A stretch of 64,000 nucleotides of DNA. It comes from Geitlerinema sp. BBD 1991-9. Its GTDB lineage: Bacteria; Cyanobacteriota; Cyanobacteriia; Cyanobacteriales; Geitlerinemataceae. Below the pieces are notes generated by a model. It searched no databases. It saw only the letters and a list, made by a program, of their open reading frames with translations, and had not been told where the DNA came from. Shown here piece after piece: positions 18,044 through 27,892 of this stretch. The stretch's first letter is position 1; every line of letters starts with the position of its first letter. The position numbers and the translations under genes are program-made. The stretch covers positions 124,001-188,000 of the forward strand of contig LWRO01000021.1 in the NCBI GenBank assembly GCA_001657325.1, read 5' to 3'.

Positions 18044-18840
18044 ATGACACTTCGAGCGTTCCGATATCGCTTCTATCCCACTCCCGAACAAGAATCTGCG
18101 GACGGTGGGGTGCGTGCGTCTTGTCTACAACAAGGCATTGGCAGCGAGATCCCAAGCCGGGAAAGAGCAACAGGAAAAGGTGGGGTATGGCGAAACCTCG
18201 AAGATGTTGACGCAATGGAAGAAGGAAGAGGCGTTGCAGTTTCTGGGAGAAGTCTCTGCTGTCCCCCTGCAACAAGGATTGCGCCATCTCGATGAGGGAT
18301 ATACCCACTTTTTCACCGGAAGAGCCAAGTATCCCCGTTTCAAAAAGAAACGGAATGGAGGTAGCGCCGAATTTACCAAAGCGGCGTTTCGGTGGCGAGA
18401 CGGTTCTCTGTATTTGGCGAAATGCAAAGAACCGCTCGAGATCCGGTGGAGTCGCCAACTCCCCAAAGGAGCAGAACCCTCTACCGTTACGGTGCGACTC
18501 GAACCTTCGGGACGCTGGCACGTCTCCATCCTGGTAAACGACGATACCGTTAAACCGCTTCCCTTATCCGAGAAAAGTGTCGGTGTCGATGTGGGAATCG
18601 CCCATCTCGCCATCACCTCGGATGGAGAAAAGGTGGAGAATCCCCGCCTTTACAGTGAACAGCGAGCAGCGAGCAGTGAGCAGTGTCCACTGCTCACTGT
18701 TGGCTGTTCACTGCTCACTGAAAAAGCGGTGGGACACACCGTGACCGCCTGTGGAGCGAGTGTAAGACTTGAAAGACATTGTTCTGGAGAGCAACTGCGA
18801 AAAACCCTGAGCATAGTCGAAGGGGAAAGAAGCAGGAACC
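18044..18840 (+). pseudogene. tnpB: TnpB (IS605 OrfB) pseudogene, frameshifted and internally deleted
   Basis: N-terminus MTLRAFRYRFYPTPEQES (18044 onward) is typical TnpB but leaves the frame near 18095. The protein continues in another frame from 18105 (GCVRLVYNKAL). The first RuvC block is present (VGVDVGIAHLAI, about 18580). After ENPRLY the RuvC-II glutamate, the zinc finger and RuvC-III are gone; about 70 bp of CAGTGAGCAGTG-type repeats fill the gap. The family C-terminus then resumes (AVGHTVTACGASVR, about 18725). It cannot make an active RNA-guided nuclease. The frame runs on past the element into host sequence. Confidence 0.85.
18655..18722. repeat. CAGTGAGCAGTG-type palindromic short repeats
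   Basis: Heptamer-like units (GAGCAGT/GAGCAGC) and their complements (CACTGCTCACTG) form a hairpin-prone cluster at the deletion point in tnpB. Such short tandem repeats are common between cyanobacterial genes; here they lie in a coding frame. Confidence 0.7.
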
Positions 18841-18887
18841 CGAATTGCGAGGTTTGGGAATCACCGTCCTTCCAGAGCGGTGAGGAT

Positions 18888-19070
18888 GTCAAGAACGCTC
18901 AGTCAACCTGGTATATCATCAAGCGAGAGTCCGGACATTGCGACATTTGCGAGGTCGATCGTCGTGACGAAGCCGACGTCGTCCAGCAATGGGGCCCGTT
19001 CCCCTCGCAGCAAGACGCGATCGCCCGCCGCATCGGTTTAATTCGATCGGGAAAATGTCTCCCGAAATGA
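18888..19070 (+). pseudogene. Small cyanobacterial conserved protein, 5' end cut by IS insertion
   Basis: The frame reads NAQSTWYIIKRESGHCDICE, then WGPFPSQQDAIARRIGLIRS and GKCLPK. This resembles a small (about 60 aa) cyanobacterial family with the pattern WYI(V/I)KR..G.C and WGPF...AIARR(V/I)GLIR(A/S)GKC.P. Some automated annotations call it DDE transposase family, without catalytic support. No start codon exists in frame between the IS end and the gene, and the frame is now fused to tnpB. The element probably landed at the start codon. Product doubtful unless translated as a fusion. Confidence 0.6.
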
Positions 19071-19121
19071 ACAGAGGAGAAGATGGGGAGATTAGGAGAC
19101 GAGATCGATCGATCGTCAACT

Positions 19122-21995
19122 CTACTTTGCATCCATCCAATTAGAACCGGAGTGAATATCGACGACTAAGGGAACCGTCAACTCAACAGCGGATTCCATC
19201 ACGGTTTTAATTTCAGATTGCAATACGTTCCATTCCGGCTTCGGAAGTTCAAACACCAATTCATCGTGAACTTGTAGTAATAAATTTGCCTTGTAATCCC
19301 GCAGCAAATCGAACAACTTCACCATCGCGATTTTAATAATATCGGCACTCGAGCCTTGAATGGGAGCGTTGGCTGCCGCTCGTAGCGCTTGGGAATCTTG
19401 CATTCCCAACTGTTTGAGTTGAGCGAGATCGATCTCACTGGGATCGCAACCTTTCAGCTTTCGCAAACGCCCCGATTCAAAGTTAAAATAACGCCGCCGC
19501 CCCAAGATCGTTTCGACATAACCGTGAGCGATCGATTCTCGTTTCATTTGTTGCAAGTACTCGAACACCTGAGAATATCGCTGGTTGTATCGATCGATAA
19601 ATTCTTTTCCTTCCGCCGTACTCACACCCGCTTCTCGTGCAAATCGTTGCGCCCCCATTCCATAAATCACGCCGAAATTGATCGTTTTTCCCAATCGCCG
19701 CTCGTCGGGCGTAATCTCTTCTTTTTCAAATAATAATTGTGCCGTCAAGCGGTGAACGTCTCGATTATTGTGATAGGCTTCAATCAGAGCGGGTTCTTGG
19801 CTTAAATGGGCCAAGATTCTAAGTTCAATTTGAGAGTAATCTGCCGCTACTAAAATCCAGTCTTTTCTAGGAATAAAAGCCTTGCGAATTTGGCGGCTAA
19901 ACTCAGTGCGAATTGGAATATTTTGTAGGTTTGGATTAGATGAAGACAGTCGCCCCGTTGCAGTAATTGCCTGATTGAAATCCGTATGAACGCGCTTCGA
20001 TTCAGGACGAACCAATTCGGGAAGTGCATCGACATAAGTCGATTTCAACTTCGCTAACGTTCGGTTTTCTAAAATGCAGTCGATAATCGGATGATCGCCT
20101 TGAAGTCGCTCTAAAACTGTTGCATTTGTTGAATATCCTGTCTTGGTTTTGGATGTTTTTTTAGTCGATAAGCCGAGTTTCTCAAACAGCAAAACGCTTA
20201 ATTGTTTGGGAGAGTTGAGGTTAAACGTTTCACCCGCGTACTCATAAGCTTTTTTCTCGATCGAGTGCAATTCAACCTCAAGTTGCTGAGAAAGATCGCC
20301 CAAGTATTCTGTATCGATACAAATTCCCGTATATTCCATATCTGCTAAAACAGGTTCGAGGGGGAGTTCCACAGTTTCTAAAAGTTGACAAACTCGGGGA
20401 ACGACGTCGAGTTCTGCACGTAAAAGTGCCGTCAAACGATAGGTGACGTGAACGTCGGTTCCACAGTAATTCGCGACGAGAGGAATCTCGACATCACCGA
20501 TCGTTTTCCCTTTCGGAACTAAATCTTTGTAACTTTGTACAGTTAAATCGAGGTAGCGTAGAGCGAGATCGGTAAGGTTGTGCGTTGTTTCGGGGTTCAG
20601 GACGTAGCTGGCGAGCATGGTGTCGAAAACAACCCCGTTTAAGGTAATTCCGTGGCTGCAAAACACCAATCGATCGAATTTCGTATTTTGCAAAACTTTC
20701 GGATAGTCTTTGCATTCCAAAATCGGACGCAACGCTTCTAAAACGAGGGTACGATCGAGTTGCGTTCCGCGAACGTGTCCGAGGGGAATATAGGCTAAAT
20801 CTTCCGCCCCGTCTCCCCAACAACAGCCAATTCCGACTAAGCCTGCTTCGATCGCTTTCGGACTCGTGGTTTCTGTATCCCAAGCCAACGGTTTTTGAGG
20901 ATCGGTGTGGGTTGTGAGTAGCTCGATTAAATCCTGAAGTTTAGCTTCTGTATCGATAATGCGGGGGTGAATCGAAGAATTGTGAGGCTGGGTAGCGTTT
21001 TTTGTGTCTTCAGCCGTAAAAAACCACAAATCCTCGTCATCTACTTCAACCGGCGCATCAGGGGCGACTGGCGTACCACCGAGTTGAATTTGAATTTGAG
21101 GAAGGCTATCGAGCAGCGATTTTAATTCGAGTTCTTTCAGCAGCGGACGCACTTGAGATTCGTCAAACCCCTGTAAGCGATATCGATCGAAATCGACACC
21201 AAGGGGAATCTCGCGCTCGATGCGAACCATAAACTGAGTGTGATAAGCGTCGTCTTTTCCCTCGGCGAGTTTTTTATGTTGTGCGCCTTTCATCGAATCG
21301 ATCGCCTGATAAATCCTGTCGAGAGAACCGTATTGGCGAATTAATTTCACCGCCGTTTTTTCTCCGATTCCCCGCACGCCTGATAAGTTATCCGAAGAAT
21401 CGCCGCACAAGGCTTTGAAATCGATAACTTGCGAGGGAGACACGCCGAGTTTTGCTTGCACGTCTTCGTCGTGAAACTCCACGGGAGGCGCGTTTTTCGC
21501 TTTTCCGTAGCCTCCTGCGAGGTGTAAAACACTGATTTGGCGATCGTCGCTGACGAGTTGGAATAAATCTCGATCGCCGCTGAGGATTTTAACGATGTAG
21601 TGTCGATCGATCGCTTGATGCGTTAGCGTTCCGATAATGTCATCGGCTTCGTAACCAGGAGCGGTTAAGATGGGCAAGTCAAAGGCCGTGAGGAGTTGTT
21701 TCAGGTTCTCGATGTCTGGAATAAAATCTTCTGGGGTTTCCGCCCGATTCGCCTTGTAATTGTCGTCGGCTTTGTGGCGAAACGTCGGTTCGCGGGTGTC
21801 GAAGGCGACGGCGACATAGTCGGGATGATGGGTGTTGATAACGTCTAAGAGCGATCGCAGAAACCCGAAACAAATACTCGTAGGAATGCCAGTCGAAGTA
21901 CGCAAGCCCCCATCACGACTTTTGGCAAAAGCATAGTAAGCGCGATAGGCCAGAGAATGACCGTCTACCAGTAAAACGGTGGGGGAAGCGGACAC
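19122..21995 (-). CDS. polA: DNA polymerase I
   Basis: 957 aa, complete. The N-terminal 5' nuclease domain starts VLLVDGHSLAYRAYYAF and includes YEADDIIGTL. The central 3'-5' exonuclease fold keeps DTE near residue 377, so proofreading may be active. The polymerase domain has motif A VAADYSQIELR (Asp 719), motif B RLGKTINFGVIYG and motif C QVHDE (910-912). Functions in Okazaki fragment processing and excision repair. GTG start at 21995 with GGGAG about 8 bases upstream. Not part of an obvious operon. Confidence 0.97.
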   Translation of the reverse strand: MSASPTVLLVDGHSLAYRAYYAFAKSRDGGLRTSTGIPTSICFGFLRSLLDVINTHHPDYVAVAFDTREPTFRHKADDNYKANRAETPEDFIPDIENLKQLLTAFDLPILTAPGYEADDIIGTLTHQAIDRHYIVKILSGDRDLFQLVSDDRQISVLHLAGGYGKAKNAPPVEFHDEDVQAKLGVSPSQVIDFKALCGDSSDNLSGVRGIGEKTAVKLIRQYGSLDRIYQAIDSMKGAQHKKLAEGKDDAYHTQFMVRIEREIPLGVDFDRYRLQGFDESQVRPLLKELELKSLLDSLPQIQIQLGGTPVAPDAPVEVDDEDLWFFTAEDTKNATQPHNSSIHPRIIDTEAKLQDLIELLTTHTDPQKPLAWDTETTSPKAIEAGLVGIGCCWGDGAEDLAYIPLGHVRGTQLDRTLVLEALRPILECKDYPKVLQNTKFDRLVFCSHGITLNGVVFDTMLASYVLNPETTHNLTDLALRYLDLTVQSYKDLVPKGKTIGDVEIPLVANYCGTDVHVTYRLTALLRAELDVVPRVCQLLETVELPLEPVLADMEYTGICIDTEYLGDLSQQLEVELHSIEKKAYEYAGETFNLNSPKQLSVLLFEKLGLSTKKTSKTKTGYSTNATVLERLQGDHPIIDCILENRTLAKLKSTYVDALPELVRPESKRVHTDFNQAITATGRLSSSNPNLQNIPIRTEFSRQIRKAFIPRKDWILVAADYSQIELRILAHLSQEPALIEAYHNNRDVHRLTAQLLFEKEEITPDERRLGKTINFGVIYGMGAQRFAREAGVSTAEGKEFIDRYNQRYSQVFEYLQQMKRESIAHGYVETILGRRRYFNFESGRLRKLKGCDPSEIDLAQLKQLGMQDSQALRAAANAPIQGSSADIIKIAMVKLFDLLRDYKANLLLQVHDELVFELPKPEWNVLQSEIKTVMESAVELTVPLVVDIHSGSNWMDAK

Positions 21996-22117
21996 GTTAA
22001 AACTCCCAGGTACGTTGTCTGTCCTTTATTGTACGCTTTTACCGTTGCGGAAAGCGTTCCGCGCTAGAACTGGACGAGTCAACGGGGAGGTTAGGGGTGA
22101 GCCTCGATTCGACAACC

Positions 22118-22384
22118 TTAGAGATCGAGGTCGGTGACGGACTCAGCCGGCGTGTCACTCAAAGCCGGTGAGGTTTCGACAGACGACTGTGAAACGAACA
22201 TGGCGATTAGTGAGAGAACCAGAATCGCCCAAGCACTATAGAGCAGAACTCGCTCTCGCAGGGGAGCGCGACGTTCGATCGAGCGAGCGCTTTTATCAGG
22301 GCGGGCGTGTGCTTGAGATTCGCATTGCGGTTTCTCAAGCGAAGGCGAAAATTTCATAGGGGAAACCAGAACGTTGGATTTCAT
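22118..22384 (-). CDS. Hypothetical single-pass membrane protein (88 aa)
   Basis: Basic, Arg-rich N-terminal half, one hydrophobic segment at about residues 46-65 (VLLYSAWAILVLSLIAMFVS) and an acidic Ser/Thr-rich tail. Predicted to place its short C-terminus outside the cytoplasm. No family recognised. ATG at 22384; Met10 (22357) is an alternative start and neither has a good ribosome site. It lies 122 bp upstream of polA on the same strand and is divergent from the pentapeptide gene. Confidence 0.5.
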   Translation of the reverse strand: MKSNVLVSPMKFSPSLEKPQCESQAHARPDKSARSIERRAPLRERVLLYSAWAILVLSLIAMFVSQSSVETSPALSDTPAESVTDLDL

Positions 22385-22632
22385 GGCTCGTCAGTTGTCT
22401 CGTTTCAAGCTTATGGTGTTATTCTGCAGTTTTTTGGCTGACAACTCGACGATCGACATCGCACCCTGATGTGAGATCCTGAAAAATTCTAAGTGAGTGT
22501 CGCTTCGATTGTAGGTGACGGGTCTTAAGATTTATTGCGATCGAAATCACCCATCTCGATCCTCTTCTCTGCCATTCTCACCTTTGACAAGTGGTATAAG
22601 TGGGAAATTAGCGGCGTTCGAGAAAGAAAACG

Positions 22633-23145
22633 ATGACATATGGCAATCCAGCGAGACGATGGCGTGTCCTAGCAATCTTAGCGATTTGCGTGAGTTTGTG
22701 GTGGATGTTTGATGGAAGTGTCGCTCGAGCACAGGAGAACACAGTTGATTATACGTTGACGAACTTGCACGATCGGGATTTTTCCTATGTCAATCTCAAT
22801 GGTACGTCTTTCGCCGGGGCAAATATGTACCGGGCAAACTTTCAAGGGGCGAACCTCCACGGAACGATTTTGACTAAGGGAAGTTTTTTGCAAGCTAATT
22901 TAAAAGATGTCGATCTCGGCGAAGCCTTTGCCGATCGCGTGATTTTCGATCGAGCCGATCTCACCAACGCCGTTTTTACCGACGCGATCGCCAGCAGTAG
23001 CACCTTTATTGAATCTGAGATTACCGGTGCCGACTTTTCCGGAACCATTCTCGATCGATACCAAGTTAAGCTCATGTGCGAACGTGCCGATGGGATTAAT
23101 CCTGTGACGAGAATTTCAACCCGTGAGAGTTTAGGATGCCGGTGA
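22633..23145 (+). CDS. Exported pentapeptide-repeat protein
   Basis: 170 aa. A signal peptide (hydrophobic 12-26, cleavage near ARA|QE at about 33) is followed by about 18 A(D/N)LXX-like pentapeptides ([20 protein letters not shown] onward) that build a right-handed quadrilateral helix. A short Cys-containing C-terminal cap follows (LMCERADG ... LGCR). The arrangement resembles lumenal pentapeptide proteins of cyanobacteria and chloroplasts, so a thylakoid lumen or periplasmic location is likely. Function unknown. A TTGACA at 22584 could be part of its promoter. Confidence 0.85.
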   Translation: MTYGNPARRWRVLAILAICVSLWWMFDGSVARAQENTVDYTLTNLHDRDFSYVNLNGTSFAGANMYRANFQGANLHGTILTKGSFLQANLKDVDLGEAFADRVIFDRADLTNAVFTDAIASSSTFIESEITGADFSGTILDRYQVKLMCERADGINPVTRISTRESLGCR

Positions 23146-23147
23146 TA

Positions 23148-23202
23148 CAGTCACCAGTTATCAGTCACCAGTCACCAGTCACCAGTCACCAGTCACCAGT
23201 CA
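23148..23202. repeat. Tandem heptamer repeat (CACCAGT)n
   Basis: CAGTCAC/CAGT units repeat about seven times, one variant (TTATCAGT). Short tandemly repeated heptamers of this kind are widespread in cyanobacterial intergenic DNA. It starts right after the pentapeptide gene stop. Confidence 0.9.
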
Positions 23203-23262
23203 TTAGCGATCGGGTATCGAGGACTGGTGAGGATAGTCGTGGGGTGATGGCTGTGTGCGACG

Positions 23263-23292
23263 AAAAAAATCCCTCGTTTTTGAGACGAGGGA
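23263..23292 (-). terminator. Rho-independent terminator of the poly-Asp RTX gene
   Basis: On the minus strand the stem TCCCTCGT / ACGAGGGA with a 7-nt loop is followed by seven T. It lies about 35 bp after the stop at 23327. Confidence 0.9.
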
Positions 23293-23326
23293 GGAAATGC
23301 GAGCAATTTGAGGAGCGACGGTTCAA

Positions 23327-25066
<1,740 letters not shown>

Positions 25067-25979
25067 GGCTGTGTTAACCTAGTTTCATCTGGAACGAAAT
25101 AAGGTTGAACCGAGTTCGATCGAGGATATTTCGAGCGAACGGTTTAACTACGTTCTTACGACGGATCGATCGAAGGCAGGTTCCTTATTTTGGATTTTAT
25201 TTTTGAACTTCTTTAGTTAGAAATTTTAGACGAAATCTGCACTCAAATTGATTAAAATGAGTTAAGATTTGATTTCGTTCCATGACAAAAAACTCAGATC
25301 CGAAGGCAACAAATTTCAGATCGAGCTAACTTTGTATCAAAAACGAAATATTCGATCGATAAAATTCGGGATGGAAGCGAGCTTTTTCCAAGCTCCCTTC
25401 GACCTCATCTTTATTTATCGAACTAAAGAATGCACCCTAAAGGCTTGCTGATTTTTTAACAAAAAGTAAAATGCACCCGTTCGGCAAATCACAACCCAGA
25501 AAGCACCCGTATCGATATTTACAAATACAGGAAGTAAAGCTCGAATCGTAAGACACGATAGCCACTTTTCTATGTGTCACACGACAATTCATCAAACGAC
25601 TGAATCCGGTTGGAAAACCCCTTTTCCCTCCACCCTATCGAGTCCTCGTGTAACAGTGTAACAACACGACTAGATTTGTTGCGATTGTTTTAAACGGGTC
25701 TATGGTGACTGGATTCTGTATACACTCCCTATAATGTTTGAAGATTCACATACATTTGACAGACCCACTTGGTTGGTATTTTCCAACCATCCCACCTTCC
25801 AAGTCAGCGATCGAAGTTCCAAAATTAGCCGCGCTTCTCTTGCTACTACACAGCTATCCGATCGCCAGCTGTATCCGAGGATCGATCGAACTCGTCCGCT
25901 TACCGCTCACTTCAACTTTCACCGAAGCTTCACCTTGGACGCCAGGAAATTCTTAAAGGAGAGAAGTTCGCAATGAGAT
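25067..25979. other. Long (913 bp) intergenic region without a recognisable gene
   Basis: AT-richer than neighbours in its first half. Weak open frames at 25269-25451 and 25734-25976 resemble nothing known and lack good starts. A TATAAT box at 25730-25735 lies in a promoter-like setting on the plus strand and could drive a short RNA towards 25980, but no -35 or terminator supports it strongly. It also contains the promoter for the poly-Asp RTX gene on the minus strand. Confidence 0.5.
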
Positions 25980-26597
25980 CTAACAAATCTTATCCAAGCG
26001 CTCGATCTCAACTCGATCGCTTCCCGGCCGAGTCCAGCGTCCCGTAGCTGAATCTCGATCGATCTCGTAAGCCATCACTCCAAAATTACGGCCGTATCCC
26101 CAATTCACAACGAGCCAATCCCCTAACCGCAAACCAATACCTTGCGTTTTGGGAGACCGACTGTTCGAGAGTTGATAGATCTCACCCACCTTACTAATGG
26201 CAAGCGTTTGAGTATATGGAGAGCGGTTGTCACTCTGCGCACCCGTTGCCTGATACAACCCTTCTAAATCGCCTGGCATCCCATCTGTTGCCCGCTCCCA
26301 GCCAACATCACCGAACAGTTGAGGGGTTGTCCAGCGACCTTCTAACGTACCGTCGGGCCGAATGCGATACAACACGACACAATAGGACAGATCGTAGCCC
26401 CATCCCGAAAACAAATAACGATCTTCAGCAAATCCCAAACCCGAGAAGTTATGCCCGTCTGTCAGCCAAACGATCTGGTACACGCGACCGAACGGAAAAA
26501 TATTCACGGTTCCAGAATAAGAACGACCGCGCATCGTTTGTGCGTCAGAAATCGTCCACGTTCCTTCAGGATGAGCTGACATTTTTAACAACTGCAT
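25980..26597 (-). CDS. Cyanobacterial hypothetical protein with two tandem homologous domains
   Basis: About 205 aa from ATG at 26597; a TTG at 26663 overlapping the preceding gene would add 22 residues. Two halves align with each other. Each begins (P/L)EG.(W/Y), then a G.(I/V)Y(Q/L) strand, (G/Q)G(L/I)G(F/L), (S/N)WGYG/WGYD and V..Y.I..(D)G...GRWT.PG. This suggests two copies of one beta-rich domain. No signal peptide or membrane segment, no catalytic motif recognised. It follows the GT9 gene directly, perhaps co-transcribed. Confidence 0.6.
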   Translation of the reverse strand: MQLLKMSAHPEGTWTISDAQTMRGRSYSGTVNIFPFGRVYQIVWLTDGHNFSGLGFAEDRYLFSGWGYDLSYCVVLYRIRPDGTLEGRWTTPQLFGDVGWERATDGMPGDLEGLYQATGAQSDNRSPYTQTLAISKVGEIYQLSNSRSPKTQGIGLRLGDWLVVNWGYGRNFGVMAYEIDRDSATGRWTRPGSDRVEIERLDKIC

Positions 26598-26659
26598 GAT
26601 TATAGATAATTGCGGGTTCGAGGAAGGAAAAACCTGCTGTTTTCCTCCCTCGAGGGAAG

Positions 26660-27631
26660 TCAACCAAACACTTTTTCGAGTACTGTATTTGGCGAGATAT
26701 CTGCCATTTTAGCCGTTGGCGATTGGATGCCCACCGCTCGATCGACGTTTGGAAGCAGTTTTGCCGAGTCAGTCGGCCCGAACAGGGCGTAAGTGTAGGT
26801 TTGAACGGCAACTCCCAAGTGCATCGGCGCGCTATCCGTACACAACATTAAGGTTGCACCCGCGATTGTCGCAGCGAGTTTACCGACATCCGGCGGTGAA
26901 ATCACCTTCAGATTACTGGTTGCTTGCGTCAACTCTCGCACGAATTCGTCGTCTTCCGGACCTCTCGCCACCACAATGGGGAGATTGGGTTGCCGTTGTT
27001 GCAGCCCTCGCACGACTTCTACCCAGTTTTCAGCGGGATAGATTTTATCGAGACCCTTCGTTTTTGCCAGTTGACTCGAACCGCCGTGAATCAAAACATA
27101 GCCACTTTCAGCAACACCGAGGCTTTGCTGTTGTGCGTCGGCCCAGTCGAGATCTTCTTTTAGCAGCGTGACGCTCATCTCGGGACGAGGCGCTTCGATT
27201 CCCAAACCGCGCACGAGATCGTGATACATATCGGCGGCGTATTGTTCGGGTTTCAGGGGAACCGGATGGGTGAGAAACATCGAGCCGTTTCCGCCGTAAC
27301 CAACGCGCGTGGGAATCCCCGTCATCCAGAGGAACAAACCGACGGCCCAGCGCTGGCCGAGAGAGAGTGCGGCATCGTATTCTCGATCTCGCACGACCCC
27401 CAACAGGTTGCCCCAATCTGCCGGGCCGTTGCGGTCTTTGAAGTCAAAGGGAACGATCGTCAACGAACCATCGTGAAAATACTTGTTGGTACGATAAGCA
27501 CCTTTGGCACGGGGTTCGACGACAACACTGAGTTCGGCGTCGGGATAGTGCCGTTTTAACTGCTCTAAAGTCGGGAAAAATAGCAGTTGGTCACCAATTC
27601 CCCCAGGAACGAGGGTGAGGATTTCTTTCAT
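26660..27631 (-). CDS. Glycosyltransferase family 9 (heptosyltransferase-like) protein
   Basis: 323 aa. Two Rossmann halves of a GT-B fold. The N-terminal LTLVPGGIGDQLLFFPTLEQL is the GT9 glycine loop; the C-terminal half has LIHGGSS near residue 177 and the nucleotide-sugar motif CTDSAPMHLGVAV with ALFGPT near 265-290. GT9 enzymes transfer heptose or related sugars to lipopolysaccharide core; cyanobacterial LPS often lacks heptose, so the sugar is uncertain. ATG at 27631. The downstream hypothetical gene starts at or near its stop codon. Confidence 0.88.
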   Translation of the reverse strand: MKEILTLVPGGIGDQLLFFPTLEQLKRHYPDAELSVVVEPRAKGAYRTNKYFHDGSLTIVPFDFKDRNGPADWGNLLGVVRDREYDAALSLGQRWAVGLFLWMTGIPTRVGYGGNGSMFLTHPVPLKPEQYAADMYHDLVRGLGIEAPRPEMSVTLLKEDLDWADAQQQSLGVAESGYVLIHGGSSQLAKTKGLDKIYPAENWVEVVRGLQQRQPNLPIVVARGPEDDEFVRELTQATSNLKVISPPDVGKLAATIAGATLMLCTDSAPMHLGVAVQTYTYALFGPTDSAKLLPNVDRAVGIQSPTAKMADISPNTVLEKVFG

Positions 27632-27776
27632 AATGAGTTACGCTTGCCAGTTCGCGTTAGCCTCTCCATCTACGGAGAATTGAGGTTCTCAATCCAGACC
27701 TTATAGTATGACCATAGGCTCAGTGTCGTCTAGGGAAATCGATCGATCGACTGTAAACCTTAACCTAGCCTTCTCC

Positions 27777-27892
27777 TAGAGCGCCAGTACAGAAGTAATG
27801 GTAGGGTGTGTGACGCGGACGAAAAATGGGTTTGAAATCCAGTTCATGAGATTTCCGTGTCACGCACCAAGCACTTTTGTACCGCTGCTCTA
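27777..27892. repeat. Long imperfect inverted repeat ending in the flotillin stop codon
   Basis: The left arm (CTAGAGCGCCAGTACAGAAG, then GGTAGGGTGTGTGACGCGG) pairs imperfectly with the right arm (CCGTGTCACGCACC, then CACTTTTGTACCGCTGCTCTAG). The TAG stop of the flotillin gene (27890-27892) lies in the right arm. Arm tips resemble the GTGCGTT repeats at 11811 and 63881. Likely a non-autonomous repeat that may end the flotillin transcript. Confidence 0.6.

Larger units (their letters stand above)
17966..18892 (+). mobile_element. Decayed IS200/IS605-type element (tnpB only)
   Basis: The left end carries a subterminal imperfect hairpin (AAGCCTTCTAGGACGGCTT, about 17995-18013). The right end shows the typical cyanobacterial IS605-group end CACCGTCCTTCCAGAGCGGTG followed by AGGATGTCAA near 18892. 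The only gene inside is a damaged tnpB. No tnpA is present. Exact boundaries are estimates; the left boundary in particular could move by tens of bases. Confidence 0.6.

Noticed and set aside
18044-18892. Active tnpB with omega RNA (RNA-guided nuclease)
   Set aside because: The gene has a frameshift and lacks two RuvC motifs and the zinc finger.
23148-23202. CRISPR-like array
   Set aside because: Units are 7 bp with no spacers: a simple tandem repeat.
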